Source of the DNA: Anastatus disparis
Lineage: Eukaryota; Arthropoda; Insecta; Hymenoptera; Eupelmidae
Direction: 5' to 3'
Assembly: GCA_017163975.1 (NCBI GenBank)
Contig: JAFFSR010000031.1
Location: 2,079,001 to 2,143,000, forward strand
Length of the DNA: 64,000 nucleotides
This document shows, one piece after another, positions 22,861 through 34,605 of this stretch. How positions within the stretch are numbered: the stretch's first letter is position 1; every line of letters starts with the position of its first letter. The notes beneath the pieces are model-generated. The model was not told the origin of the DNA and ran no database searches. It was given only the letters and a program-made list of their open reading frames with translations. Made by a program: the position numbers and the translations under genes.

Positions 22861-24430
22861 TCGAAAACTACTCAATGAATTTGCTTCTGATTTTGCATAA
22901 AATTTATTTTTTTGTCTTACTTGCTGGGAAGCTATTGATAATTGGTTCTTCTAGTGTAGTTTTAATTTAAGAGTCGTTTATAAAAAAAAAATTTGATTTT
23001 ATATTCGTCTGGTTTTTTTCGTTTATTACTCGATGACTTTGCTTCAAAATTTGCATGGAAATTATTTGCGATTGCCCAAATAAAATAAATTCCTAAAAAC
23101 TGATTTTCTTAGCTTAGTTTTAATTTTAGAGCATTTTGAAATTTTTGAAAATAATATTTATATTTATTAAGCCAATAAAATCTTGAAAACTACTCGATGA
23201 ATTTACTTTTAATTTTCCATACAATTCAATTTTTCGATCAACTGGTGCGGAAGCTATTGAGAATTGGTTTTCTTAGCGTAGTTTTAATTTTATAGCTATT
23301 TTAGTAATTTTAAAAAAATTTCGATATTTCATTTTTTTTTGTATTTTACGTAAACTACTCGAAGAATCTGCTTGAAAATTCGTATGAAATTTATTTTCGA
23401 CTGGCAAAAGAAGAACTTTTGGAAACTGATTTTCTTAGCGCAGTTTAATTTTAAAGCATTTTTTAAATTTTTCAAAAAATTTTCATTTTTAATTTTTTTT
23501 CTATTTTACGAAAATTATTGAATGGATTTGCTCCAAAATTTGTACGCAAGTTATTCGCTACTGTCCGAAGAAAACAAGCCTTGAAAAACTAATTTTCTCA
23601 GAACAGTTTTAATTTTAGAGCATTTTAAAAATTTTCAAAAAATTTTTATTTTTTATTTATCTTCTATTTTGCGTAAACCATAGTATACATTTTCTCCAAA
23701 ATTTTCGTACAATCAATTCGCTATTGTCTGAAAAAAATAAGCTTTTAAAAACTAATTTTCTTAAAGTGGTTACAATTTTAGAGAATTTTAAAGATTTAAA
23801 AAAAAATTTCGATTCTTTATTTCTTATTTTTTTAATTTTACGTAAAGTACTCTATAGATTTGTTCTAAAATTTGCAAGAAAATTATTTGCAACTGCCAAA
23901 AGAAGGAAAATTTTCAAAAATTGATTTGTATAGGGTAGTTTTAATTTTAGAGCATTTTTAAAATTTTGAAAAGAAAATGTTATTTATTTAGCCAATTAGA
24001 TCTCGAAAATTACTCGATGGATTTGCTTCAAATTTTGCATACTATCTATGTTTTTGTATAAATAGACGGGAAGCTATTGAAAATTGGTATTCATAGAATA
24101 GTTCTTTTTATAGAGCCATTTTAAGAATTTTAAAAAAATTTCCGATTTTTCACTTATTTTGTATTTTACGTAAATTACTTGATGAATTTGCTTTGAAATT
24201 TGCATGGGAATTATTTGCAACTGCCAAAAGAAATATGACTTTTAAAAACCGATTTCCTTAGCGTAGTTTTAATTTTAAAAAATTAAAAAAATTTTTTTTT
24301 AATTTGTATTTTTCATTTTTCTTTCCATTTTACGTAAACTATTCGATAGATGTGCTCTAATATTTATATACAAGTTATTTGTTGCTGTCTTTATAAAACA
24401 AGCTTTTAAAAAATAATTTTCTTAGCGTAG
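22861..24430 (+). repeat. Ten tandem units of ~163 bp
   Basis: Each unit starts with a diverged form of CGAAAACTACTCGATGAATT followed by TGCTTCAAAATTTGCAT, then ends with TTTTCTTAGCGTAGTTTTAA and TTTAGAGCATTTT. Unit starts fall near 22861, 23024, 23181, 23350, 23510, 23673, 23840, 24003, 24168 and 24334, so the spacing is steady at 157-169 bp. Two more units are at 63398-63600. No protein is encoded in any frame across units. The array is followed (24430-24720) by a CT-rich stretch and GCGCCAAAGCACTTGGCAGC. Confidence 0.75.
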
Positions 24431-24926
24431 CTCTTTGATCACTTCTTTTGATTTCTGATTTAACGCTTTCACTAACTCTTTTCTTACTTCCTCACTTCTT
24501 CTTTTTTCTCATATTGATCCTCATTTTTATCCTATTTTCATCCGTCCTTGTCTCTCTCTTCCTATTTACTAATCATTCTCTCACATTCACTAATTTTTCT
24601 TGAATAGCAATTGTATTTTATATTGGAATCACATTTAAAAAAATCAAATCAAATTACTTTAACTCAATGAGCTCTATAAGAAAGCATTGCGCCAAAGCAC
24701 TTGGCAGCGTTTTTGTTAATACTATTTTCTGTAAAAGTTTTAGTTGTTTAATTATTTAAGTTCTTATAAACGCTTGTTTTCTCTATATTTTCGAAGAAAT
24801 GTCTACATCTCCGTTTAGGACCTATTAGCACAAGAGAAAAAATGCTAGTTCATTTTTTTTCATCAAAGAATCGTATCCTGCAGTTTCAGACAAATTCGTT
24901 TCTTGGAGGTCAAATAGTCTCCTTGT

Positions 24927-25429
24927 AAATAAAACATTGAATTTAAACATAAAAATATTTCTATAATATTGTTTTTTTTAGGTATAAAAATGGATGCAAA
25001 TATAAAAAAAACGTGTTCTTTATATTTTGTAAATTTATATTATGGTTTTATTTATTGTAATTGAATCATCCATTTAATTATTATTTTTTCACTTTCTGAA
25101 ATCAACGAAAATTCTAAAAGAATTAAAATATCGAAAAAGAAATCAGTATTTCGAACCACAGACTGGTAGACAGGGCATATAATCAGAAAAAAACGCACCG
25201 CTTTTTTTGGTCTAAAAATGACGATTTTCAAATCGTCATATCTCCGCCAAAAATAGGCGAATCAAAGTGATCCAAAATGGAAAAAGAGGAAGCACTAGGG
25301 AGTTATTTTTCAATGCAAAAAGCGCCATCTTTGAACTGTGCTAACAACTTTGGATAGATCAAACGAATAATTCTGATTACACGATCTGAAAATTAAGGTT
25401 TTTTGAGCAATTTCTTTTTTTGGAGCATA
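24927..25429. other. Non-coding spacer
   Basis: A+T-rich sequence. ATGACGATTTTCAAATCGTC at 25219 is a short perfect palindrome-like string near the outer edge of the next foldback. Confidence 0.4.
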
Positions 25430-27390
25430 TGGTTGCGATACGGAAGCTTTTAGCGGTCACCGTGTGCGATGGTGGGAGTGGTGCTACACAGAGCGTGTAA
25501 CCGTCTCACACGAGCTGTGTGGCAATTGTAGAGAGCACTGCGTACAATGTAGTATGTGAAATTTGTTAGTCCGCGTAAACAGCAATCTAGAGCTTAAATA
25601 ATGATACGTAAAAAAGTTTTTGACTAGAGCAATAAATTATTTAATAATTTAGCTTTTTTTTGACAATTTTTCTGTATATAAATAATAGCAATTAATAATG
25701 GGTTAAGTTAATTATGTATGTATTCATACAGTTTCCTAATCTAACTTTTTATATATAATATTACTTACCCGAACATTGAAATGATACTAATGTATCAGAA
25801 AGTTTATTTAAAATCAAGTTTAGAATAAACAGCCCTCACTTCAAAATCACAAAAACTAGACTTCACATAAAAAGTTAGGTTAGGAAACTGTGAACACATA
25901 CATAATTAACTTCACCATCTATTGATTACTATTATTTATATACAAAAAAATTGTCAAAAACAAGCTAAATTATTAAATAATTCACTGCTCTAATCAGAAA
26001 CTTTTATACATATCATTACTAGAGCTCTAGATTGCTGTTTACGCGAAATAACAAATTTCACATTCTAAATTGTACGCAGTGGCCTCTACAATCGCCACAC
26101 AGCTTGTGTGAGACGGTCACACGCACTCTTGGTCACACTTACATGGATTCCTTGTGGATTCGCATAAAAATCCATGTGGATTACTCACGTGGATTCCTAC
26201 GTAAAAAAATCCATGTGAATTTTATGAAAGCCATGTTGATTTTATAAAACCCTCGTGGACTGTTAAAGAATCCATATGGATTATATGAAATCTATGTGGA
26301 CTCCCAAGGAACCTGCATGGATTTTACAAAATCTGTATGAATTTTATCTACTCCTCGTTGATTTTTCAGAATTCTATATGGATTTTGTTAAATCCATGTG
26401 AATTTTTAGGTAATCAACGTAGATCTTTTACTAGGACATCCACATGGATATTTTGAATAGGAAATAACACGATATTTATTTCGCATTCAAAGTAAAAACC
26501 AAAAACGAGTTAAACCTCGTAATTTCAGCTCTTTGAAGATCAGAGAGCTTCTAAGATTCGACTGAAAGTATTCTGGTCTCATATATCTGCGACTTCGAAA
26601 TTTATATGATGGATCATAAAACTTAGAGAAACGCTACCTTGTGACTTACAGTCGAATTGATGGTTGATTACGTCGATTCTATTTTCAATCTATAGGTGGC
26701 GTTTTTCTAAGTTTTGTGATCCCTGATACAAATTTCAAGGACGCAGATATATAAGGCCAGAATATTCTTAGTTGAATCGTAAAAGCTCTTTGATCTTCAA
26801 AGAGTTAAAACTACGAGGTCTACCTCGTTTTTGGTTTTTACTTTGAATGCGAAATAAATATCGAGTTATTTCCTATTCAAAATATCCATGTGGATTTTCA
26901 CGTGGATATCTGAGTAAAAAATCTACGTTGATTACTTAAAAATGCACATAGATTTATTAAAAATTCACGAGGAGTACATAAAATTAACACAGATTTCTGT
27001 TTAAATTCACGTGGATATCTAAGTAAAAAGTCGACGTAGATTACCTAAAAATCCACGAGTAGATAAAATTCACACAGATTCTATAAAATCCATGCGGGTT
27101 CCTTGGAAGTCCACATAGATTCCATAAAATCCATATGGATTTTTTAACAGTCCACGAGAGTTTTATAAAATCAATATGGCTTACATAAAATCCACTTAGA
27201 TTTTTTTACGTGGAAATCCACGTGGGTAATCCGCGTGGATTCCTATGCGAATTCACATGGAATCCATGTGAAACCCATATGGATTTCCACATCGGTAATC
27301 CATCTGGAAATCCAGGTGGATTTTTTCAATAGGGCTGTGTGGTGCCACTTCCGCCACCGCACATGGTGGCCGCTAGAAGCTTCCATATTT
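25430..27390. mobile_element. Foldback element interrupted by a second foldback
   Basis: The left arm (from ACGGAAGCTTTTAGCGGTCA near 25440 to GCAATCTAGAGC near 25592) is complementary to 26018-26125 and again to 27336-27390 (GGTGGCCGCTAGAAGCTTCC). Between these two parts of the right arm lies a ~1.2-kb insert. The interior 25593-26010 also pairs with itself (AGTTAATTATGTATG and its partner near 25900). No frame is present. Confidence 0.7.
26129..27334. mobile_element. ~1.2-kb foldback built of ATCCATGTGGATT repeats
   Basis: Inserted in the right arm of the element above. Its right end is TCCAGGTGGATTTTTTCAAT AGGGCT, matching the CCC(T)...AAAAAA-type termini of other elements; its left end seems to have lost the terminal bases. 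Both arms are made of diverged ATCCATGTGGATT-like units spaced about 30-40 bp, each unit being self-complementary. The centre (26450-26880) is a more uniform inverted repeat (ATTTCGCATTCAAAGTAAAA near 26478 and its partner near 26838). Confidence 0.75.
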
Positions 27391-28710
27391 TGAGCACGAG
27401 GTGCAAAACTACGAGCAAATGAAAATGGCGCGTTTTTTTTTGTCTTTTAGAGAGATTCTAGGCTTATGATTAAAAAAAAAACCAATATAAGCTCTAATAA
27501 AAAATCAACCTTCACAAAAATTAAAATGAAATAAATAGAGGAACAGTAATATAACGAAAGAATTTCAAAAAGCACAGTAATAAGTACAAAATAATTTTTT
27601 TTTGTTTATTTTTGCTTAAAGTCGATGAAATATTATAATTTTGATAGTAAAAAAATTGCATTCCATACGGGAATGATTGAAATATGCACACGCATTCATA
27701 GAAATGAAAATGGTAATAATTTCAGATGGATTTATTTCTTCGAAGATCATCTTAATGACACCGTAATCGGGGCTCAGACCCTAGATTTAAATACTGAATT
27801 TGGAAACAAAAATAATTACTTAAATCAATAATTTGTTTTCAAAACTAATGAAAATTTGCATTAAATAATATTTTAGATTTTTGTTTTTTAATTTTACATG
27901 AATATACGTAATGCTCATGAAACTTTCAACTTCTCATATTTGTATAACTTAATACATAAACCTGTAATTCAACTTGTTTACAAATGGCTCAAATTCCTTA
28001 AAATTATTATATCTCACATTGTTTGAAAATTCAAGACCTTTTTATTGTTCAAATATATTTATTTTAACCCTTTCAGAACAGAATTTTGATTTTATCATAA
28101 AATATTCTGATAACCATTTAGGGATGATAGCTGTCAATTTATAAAGCAATTTTTGCGATAAAAAATTTTTCTTCAATTTTTTCTTTGTAAGTTTTCTCAG
28201 TTTCTATCAAACATATGATAACTTAGGCCCACAGTTTAAAATTGGAAATAGTCCATTTCAAGCTAATCAACATATCTTTTTTTTTTAAATTTGAATTTAC
28301 TTTGGCACAATTTTAAAAAAACCAAAAATGTCAATGTACATTGGTTCCGAAAGGGTTAAATACAATGTAAATTATAAATATTTGAAAGGATCTAATATAT
28401 GTTCTTATCTAAAACCGAAATATAGAATGATTTTTTGAAATTTTTTTTCATACAAGGAAGGAATTAAACAATCCAGGATTTTTGACACTTATTTAATGAG
28501 TCTTAAAATAGAAAAAAAATTATCTTCTAATAGAGAAAAAAAAAGAAAAACAAAGTTTTCATTTTTATGAACTAATGAGTCATCTTTGAAAATAAATCTG
28601 AAAATAAACATCTATCGACGTGCCGATGACAGTAGTAATAAGAACAGAAATCATTCGCTCTTAGTACTCGCTGTTCTATAAATGGAATTTTTTTTTGATT
28701 TTTCAAATAG
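27391..28710. other. A+T-rich non-coding region
   Basis: A frame of 68 codons at 27625 is short and has no recognisable feature. Nothing else is supported. Confidence 0.45.
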
Positions 28711-28850
28711 CCCTACTGGAATCACTTGATAATCAAGTCAGATTCAAATATCCCTACTGAAGTCACTTGATAACCAAGTGAGATCTCAAGTGATTATCAA
28801 GTGATTATCATATGATTGTTAAATGATTATCAAGTGATAATCACATAATT
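28711..28850. mobile_element. Half-element with TCACTTGATAATCAAGTGA repeats
   Basis: CCCTACTGGAATCACTTGAT starts at 28711 and a second CCCTACTGAAGTCACTTGAT at 28752. Then AAGTGATTATC units follow to ~28850. No right-hand CCC terminus is found, so this is one arm only. The start resembles that of 34606 (CCCTACT). Confidence 0.6.
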
Positions 28851-29404
28851 TCTAAGTTAATATCTAATATAAATTCATTTCGTGAATATCTGAAATTGTA
28901 ATGTTATCTTGTTAATAATTAGAAAATCATTTTATTTAAAAATGCTCTTTTTACATCACACCTAACCGCTTTTCCTCCTTTTATGGTATTAAAAAGTGTT
29001 TTGTATAATTACTTTTTTAATTTGTTTTTTCAAAAACTTTTAATAAAGGTGATCTAATCTATGAATAGTATTTAATTTTGAAATTATTTAATTTTTCTTT
29101 AAAAAAATCATAATTTTTCATATATTTATTAGAATAATAAATTATAAATGTGTATTTAATGCGAGTGAAACTCCAATATTATGTATGTATTTATTATTAT
29201 TTTCATTTCAATAAAAAAATGTTTATTGGTGTTTGATTAAAAATAAGTTATCAATAATTTAATGTTTTAATTTTAATAATTATTTCTATTATTTTATGAA
29301 TTTCGCCTCTTTAAGACTTCATTTTATTGATAATGGTTTTGGAACTATTGAAACGAAATAACTAAAACATGCTATAAACTAACCATCTCGAAAAAATGTG
29401 ACTA
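28851..29404. other. A+T-rich spacer
   Basis: Nothing recognised. Confidence 0.45.
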
Positions 29405-29785
29405 CACTGACAAGGAGAGTGTTTCACCTTCGGATCACCAATTTTGCTCAAATTTTGGGAACGTTTTCTGGATGCAGAAACATAAAAAAGCTGAAATTTT
29501 AGAGGCCAACACTCAATATTTCCCTAGTTACAGGCTATTAAAGAAAATCACTAAAAAAGTCACTAGATTTTTAAACGCTTATAGTATCTCATCATTGTTA
29601 GCTAGAAGCTTATACCTTTTTTTAAATGAAAGCTGAGCTCAAATCCTTTCGAAATAGCACCTAAAGCATCACAAAATATTATTTTTTCCTAAAGTTAGAG
29701 CATAATAAAGATTGGACATGAATTTTTTGTTTAAAACATTAATTAATAATAAAAGATAAAATTGGGTTCAATCTTTATTACATTA
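29405..29785 (+). mobile_element. Left arm of a foldback family (copy A)
   Basis: Begins CACTGACAAGGAGAGTGTTT and continues with strings shared with copies at 33449-35160 and 41566-43586: CTCAATATTTCCCTAGTTAC, AAAGAAAATCACTAAAAAAG, CTGAGCTCAAATCCTTTCGA and CAATCTTTATTAC. The arm stops where the ACCCGG element begins at 29786. The expected right arm does not follow the insertion, so this copy is truncated. Confidence 0.7.
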
Positions 29786-30029
29786 CCCGGTCAAAAAAGG
29801 TTAACTGTAAAATATAGCTAAAAAAATAGTTAAATATATAGCTGTATCGAGCTGTATTTAGAGCTATATCGATGTGTTTTTTTAGCTGTTTTTTATAGTT
29901 AAAAATGTACTTAATTTTATAGTTAATAATTTCGTTAGCTACCGAAAATATTAATAGCTAACTTTTCAACTATATTTTATAGCTATTATTATAGTTAAAA
30001 AAAATACTTAAATTTTTAGTGTATTTATA

Positions 30030-30486
30030 CCCGGTCAAAAAAGGTTAGCTGTAAAATATAGCTAAAAAAATAGTTAAATATATAGCTATATCGTGCTCGT
30101 TTTACAGCTATATCGATGTGTTTTTTAGCTGTTTTTTATAGTTAAAAATGTACTTAATTTTATAGTTAATAATTTCGTTATACCGAAAATATTAATAGCT
30201 ACTTTTTCAACTATATTTTATAGCTATTATTATAGTTAAAAAAACACTTAAATTTTTAGTGTACTAGGTGTTTTTTTAACTATAATAATAGCTATAAAAT
30301 ATAGTTGAAAAAGTAGCTATTAATATTTTCGGTATAACGAAATTATTAACTATAAAATTAAGTACATTTTTAACTATAAAAAACAGCTAAAAAAACACAT
30401 CGATATAGCTGTAAATACAGCTTGATACAGCTATATATTTAACTATTTTTTTTGCTATATTTTACAGCTTACCTTTTTTGACCGGG
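30030..30486. mobile_element. Complete 457-bp CCCGGTC foldback unit
   Basis: CCCGGTCAAAAAAGGTTAGC (30030) is inverted at the right end (…CCTTTTTTGACCGGG, ends 30486), with TA next to both ends. The arms, ~220 bp each, are near complements (TTTTCGGTATAACGAAA-type strings on each side of the middle). It is the smallest complete member of the family here. Confidence 0.8.
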
Positions 30487-30921
30487 TATTACAATATAGT
30501 AATAGCTAGACATTTAACTATATTTTATAGCTGAAAATAAATGGTTTTTTAGATATCCTTTATAGTTGAAAATATACCTAAATTTTTAGTTGATAATTTG
30601 TTTATTACTCATGGATATTTAGCTGAAAAAACATGAATATTGCTATAATATAAATAAATATAGCTGTATTTTACTTATATTATTAGCTGTTTTTATAGAT
30701 GTTTTTTTTGACCGAGAACAACTGAAAATATAACTGTAATTTCAATTGTATTTTTAGCTGCTTTTTAGCTATATTTTTAACAATTTTTTTAGCTAAATAT
30801 TATTAGAGTAGCTTTCAGATATACTCGAGTTTATTTATATTGTCCTTCGCTACCTTTGCTGTAAATTGATTAACCTATACATACACTAAATCTAAGTAAT
30901 AACTCGCAGGGGTCGCTAGAA

Positions 30922-31188
30922 AACACGCGCGCATTTTTTTAGTAACGGTAAGATGGATCGGTCTTATATACAAAGTGTACTCAACTCTCACCACTTGCGG
31001 GAGTTGGACACAAATTTCAACGCGTCAAAAACGTTTAGCTAGAAAAATTAGCTAAAAATTAAGCTTAAAATATAGCTGTTTTGACTCGTTGAAATTTGTG
31101 TGCAACTCCCGCAAGTGGTGAGAGTTGAGTACACTTTGTATATAAGACCGATCCATCTTACCGTTACTAAAAAATGCGCGCGTGTTTT
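30922..31188. repeat. Hairpin with ~107-bp near-perfect arms
   Basis: AACACGCGCGCATTTTTTTA (about 30923) to AATTTCAACG (about 31022) pairs with 31085-31188, ending with AAAATGCGCGCGTGTTTT. The ~60-bp loop contains TTAGCTAGAAAAATTAGCTA, a unit of the surrounding motif family. It is the core of the compound array. Confidence 0.8.
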
Positions 31189-32122
31189 CCCGACTAGAAA
31201 AATATTAAGGATGCCCTACATAATTGTAAGGACCCCACAGGGCATCCTGACAGGGGCGCTACTTGGCTTGTAATGGGGCGCTTCTGAGGTCCCGATAGGG
31301 CAGCCTCATTTTCCTAAATATTCTATTATTACCCGTCCACTGCCCGATAATTGCCTGACTATTGATATTCAAAACCTTTTAAAGTAAAACATAACCTCTT
31401 CTGACATTCTCGCCAGTAAATTAAATTTTATTTTTCTTATAAGATACGAATTAGTTTGCAAAAGATAAATGTATTGATATTTTTATAAAATAATATGAAT
31501 GAATCATTCTTCAACTCAATTTTATATATTATGCATTTATTTTGTTCTACGAAAATTCAATGTTGATTGCTATTAAAACACACACACATACACCACACTA
31601 GTAAATAAGAACATGGCTGTATCTAAAATTAAAATAATTCTTCTTTTCGTGTTGAATATTATTTCTATTGAAACTATTTTAGAGTTAAATTTACAAGAAA
31701 AATAGTTTTTTTCACACCAAATAAACACGTGCATCAGATGAGGTTATGTTATCACTTCGAATTTTTTCAACATCGATTGTCAAAATAATTCTTCTTTTTG
31801 TGTTGAATATTATTTATATTGAAACTATTTTAGAGTTAAATTTAAAAGAAAAATAGTTTTTTTCACACCAAATAAACACGTGCATCAGATGAGGTTATGT
31901 TATCACTTCGAATTTTTTCAACATCGATTGTCAGGCAACTGTCAAGTGATAAACGGGAAACAATAGGGCACATCTGAAAATGAGTCTGCCCTATCGGGAC
32001 CTTAAAATTACCCCATTACACGCCATCTAGGAACCCTTTAGGGCACCCTACAGGGACCTTATAATAATCTTAGGGTACCTTATAGGGACCTTATTTTCAC
32101 CCTAAATTCGTTTCTAGTCGGG
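31189..32122. mobile_element. 934-bp foldback with CCCGACTAGAAA termini
   Basis: CCCGACTAGAAA (31189) and TTTCTAGTCGGG (ends 32122) are inverted ends. The arms hold AGGGCATCC/AGGGACCTTAT-like units in inverted sense (31209-31320 and 31985-32095). The intact target is visible elsewhere in the array (rc of 30917-30935, reading GTGTTTTCTAGCGACC), which shows the insertion duplicated only TT. The middle holds a 151-bp tandem duplication. Confidence 0.75.
31631..31932 (+). repeat. Tandem duplication of 151 bp
   Basis: 31631-31781 and 31782-31932 differ at only a few positions (for example TTTTCGTG versus TTTTTGTG). Both carry CACCAAATAAACACGTGCAT and ATCAGATGAGGTTATG. The duplication is recent and lies in the loop of the CCCGACTAG foldback. 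Confidence 0.9.
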
Positions 32123-33041
32123 TTCTAGCGACCCCAGGGACATTATTACTTAGATTTAGTGTATGTATAGGTTAATCAATTTACAGCGAAGGTAGCGAAG
32201 GACAATATAAATAAACTCGAGTATATCTGAAAGCTACTCTAATAATGTTTAGCTAAAAAAAATTGTTAAAAATATAGCTAAAAACAGCTAAAAATACAGC
32301 TGTAATTACAGTTATATTTTCAGCTATTCTCGGTCAAAAAAAACATCTATAAAAACAGCTAAAAATATAAGTAAAATACAGCTGTATTCATTTATATTAT
32401 AGCAATATTCATGTTTTTCCAGCTAAATATCTATGAGTAATAAACAAATTATCAACTAAAAATTTAGGTATATTTTCAACTATAAAGGATATCTAAAAAA
32501 CCATTTATTTTCAGCTATAAAGTATAGTTAAATATCTAGCTATTAATATATTGTAATAAATACACTAAAAATTTAAGTATTTTTTTAAACTATAATAATA
32601 GCTATAAAATATAGTTGAAAAGGTAGCTATTAATATTTTCGGTATAACGAAATTATCAACTATAAAATTAAGAACATTTTTAACTGTCAAAAACAGCTAA
32701 AAAACACATCGATATAGCTGTAAAAACAGCTCGATATAGCTATATATTTAACTATTTTTTTAGCTATATTTTACAGCTAACCTTTTTTGACCGGGTGAAA
32801 ATTCACTAAAAAATCAAGTGTTTTTTTCAACTATAATAATAGCTATAAAATATAGTTGAAAAAGTAGCTATTAACATTTTCGGTAGCTAACGAAATTATT
32901 AACTATAAAATTAAGTACATTTTTAACTATAAAAAACAGCTAAAAAAACACATCGATATAGCTGTAAATACAGCTTGATACAGCTATATATTTAACTATT
33001 TTTTTAGCTATATTTTATAGCTAACCTTTTTTGACCGGGTA

Positions 33042-33448
33042 CTAAAGTGTGCACGTGTGTTCTAGCGACCTCTGCAAAGTTATATTCATATTTAGTTCAG
33101 GTGTAGGTTAGATTAATACACAGTGAATGGAGGAACGACAATATTAAATAAAATTATTGTATCTAAAATCGACTCTACTAATAATAATTGAATCTATATG
33201 AGAACAATATGGCATACATAAAATGGAAATTAGTAACCAGCAAAAAATTTTTATCGATTAAATATAATATATAAAATTTATTAAGTGCAGAAATAAAATT
33301 TACTATGTAATATAGTAAATTTGACGCAGTTAAAAAATTTTGCAATGCTGCATAGTAAAATTTCGAAGATGTCCGTCTGTGAGTTGGTTACTAACCTAAA
33401 TGGTAAAAATGCACTATAATTCTTGTAATGTTTGATACAAGATTTCTC
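33042..33448. other. Spacer, partly related to 32128-32250
   Basis: The string GTTCTAGCGACCTCTGC and the following GTGTAGGTTAGATTAAT resemble the flank found at 32122-32180, so part of this is a diverged copy of array sequence. No gene. Confidence 0.4.
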
Positions 33449-33929
33449 TTATAAGGAGTGTTTCACTTTTGGTTCACCGATTTTTCTCAGATTTTTGGAA
33501 TGTTTTCTGGATGTAGAAACATGAAGAAAACCAAAATTTTAGAGATCAACGCTCAATATTTCCCTAGTTACAGGCAATTGAAGAAAATCACTAAAAAAGT
33601 TACTAGATTTTCAAACGCTTATAGTTCCCCAGCATTATCAGAAACCTTTTTTATTACTGTTACACGCTTTTATTAAGCTTGCTTTTACGTCTGTCTGTCT
33701 GTAATCAAATCTCGCACGCTCGATTTAAGGCGCTTTTTGTCGATGGAAATTTCTGAATTTTTACACAGTCCTTGGTCTCCGATGACAATGCAATAATCCG
33801 TTGTCAGGTCGGCGATGACGGGTGTGCAAAGTCATCTCCGAGAAAGTTTAAGTGGGGAGGCTATCTTTGGGTCGAGGCGAGTTGATAGAATGTTGTTGAG
33901 TTGATAGTTGTAGAAAATGCATGGGCGAT

Positions 33930-34070
33930 AGGGGAATGTATAGGGCATAGGGGAGTGTATATGAGGGTAGGTGAATATATATGGGATATGGGAATATATA
34001 CAGGATAGGTGAGTATATAGGGAATAGGGGAATGTATAGGGGATAGGGGAATGTATAAAAGATACAATTA
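33930..34070. repeat. GGGAATGTATAGGGRATAG minisatellite
   Basis: About seven diverged units of 17-20 bp between 33930 and 34070. In reverse they give short Tyr/Pro/Ile-rich frames that are artefacts. Confidence 0.75.
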
Positions 34071-34146
34071 AATACAAGCTTTTAAAAAAAAATTACTCAT
34101 AGAAAATTCAATTCTAACTAAAAAATAGAAAATAAAAAATTTAAAA

Positions 34147-34362
34147 AAAACATTTAAAAAAAATGCTTTTATAATGGAGAAAATACACTAAAAAGTACTA
34201 AATAAATTAATTTACTTCCTTGAAATTACTTTTATACAGTTCATTGCAATAATTAAGAGAAAATTTTTGTTGTAAAATTTCAAGGAAGTAAATTAATTTA
34301 TTTAATACTTTTTAGTGTATTTTCTCCATTATAAAAGCGTGTTTTTAAAATGTTTTTTTTAA
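34147..34362. repeat. Hairpin with ~75-bp arms
   Basis: GCTTTTATAATGGAGAAAAT (34165) onward through AATTAATTTACTTCCTTGAA pairs with TTCAAGGAAGTAAATTAATT to ATTTTCTCCATTATAAAAGC (ends 34338). Flanking A/T runs extend the pairing. It sits inside the segment inserted in foldback copy B. Confidence 0.8.
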
Positions 34363-34605
34363 AATTTTTTATTTGAATGAAAGCTGAGCTAAAATCTTTT
34401 CGAAATAATAGTTATAGCATATCGAAATGTTATTTTTTCCCAAAGTCATGGCGTAATAAAGACTAGACCCAATTTTAGCTTTTGTTATTAATTAATGTTT
34501 TAAACATAAAATTCAGGTTTAATCTTTATTACGCTCTAACTTTGGAAAAAAATAGTAATTTGAGATGCTATAGGTGCTATTCCAAAAAGATTTGAGAACA
34601 GCTTA

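Larger units (their letters stand above)
22157..24926. mobile_element. 2.77-kb foldback element carrying a tandem array
   Basis: The left end ACAAGGAAAGTATTTGACC and the right end (complement of GGTCAAATAGTCTCCTTGT, ending 24926) are inverted. Left-arm segments such as CTGCAGGATATGATT (22199-) and TATAGTAAAAAGAGG (22297-) have complementary partners near 24870 and 24785. Inside are a GT microsatellite and ten ~163-bp tandem units. The same family, without the array, occurs complete at 59835-60512. There is no coding frame. Confidence 0.7.
29786..33039. mobile_element. Compound foldback array with TTAGCTATAAATATAGCTAA motifs
   Basis: The left end CCCGGTCAAAAAAGGTTAAC (29786) and the right end CCTTTTTTGACCGGG (ends 33039) are inverted and have TA at both sides. 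The array is a large palindrome: 30790-30920 pairs with 32128-32250, and the two outer zones contain further complete or partial copies with the same ends (for example 30030-30486, and right ends at 32795 and 33039). The arms are series of TAGCTATA/TATAGCTA-type units. Another element sits in the centre (31189-32122). No protein is encoded. Confidence 0.8.

Noticed and set aside
24700..24722. Helitron 3' hairpin (GCCAAAGCACTTGGC)
   Set aside because: A stem is possible, but no CTRR end follows here or at the second copy (63890), and no Rep/helicase gene is present.
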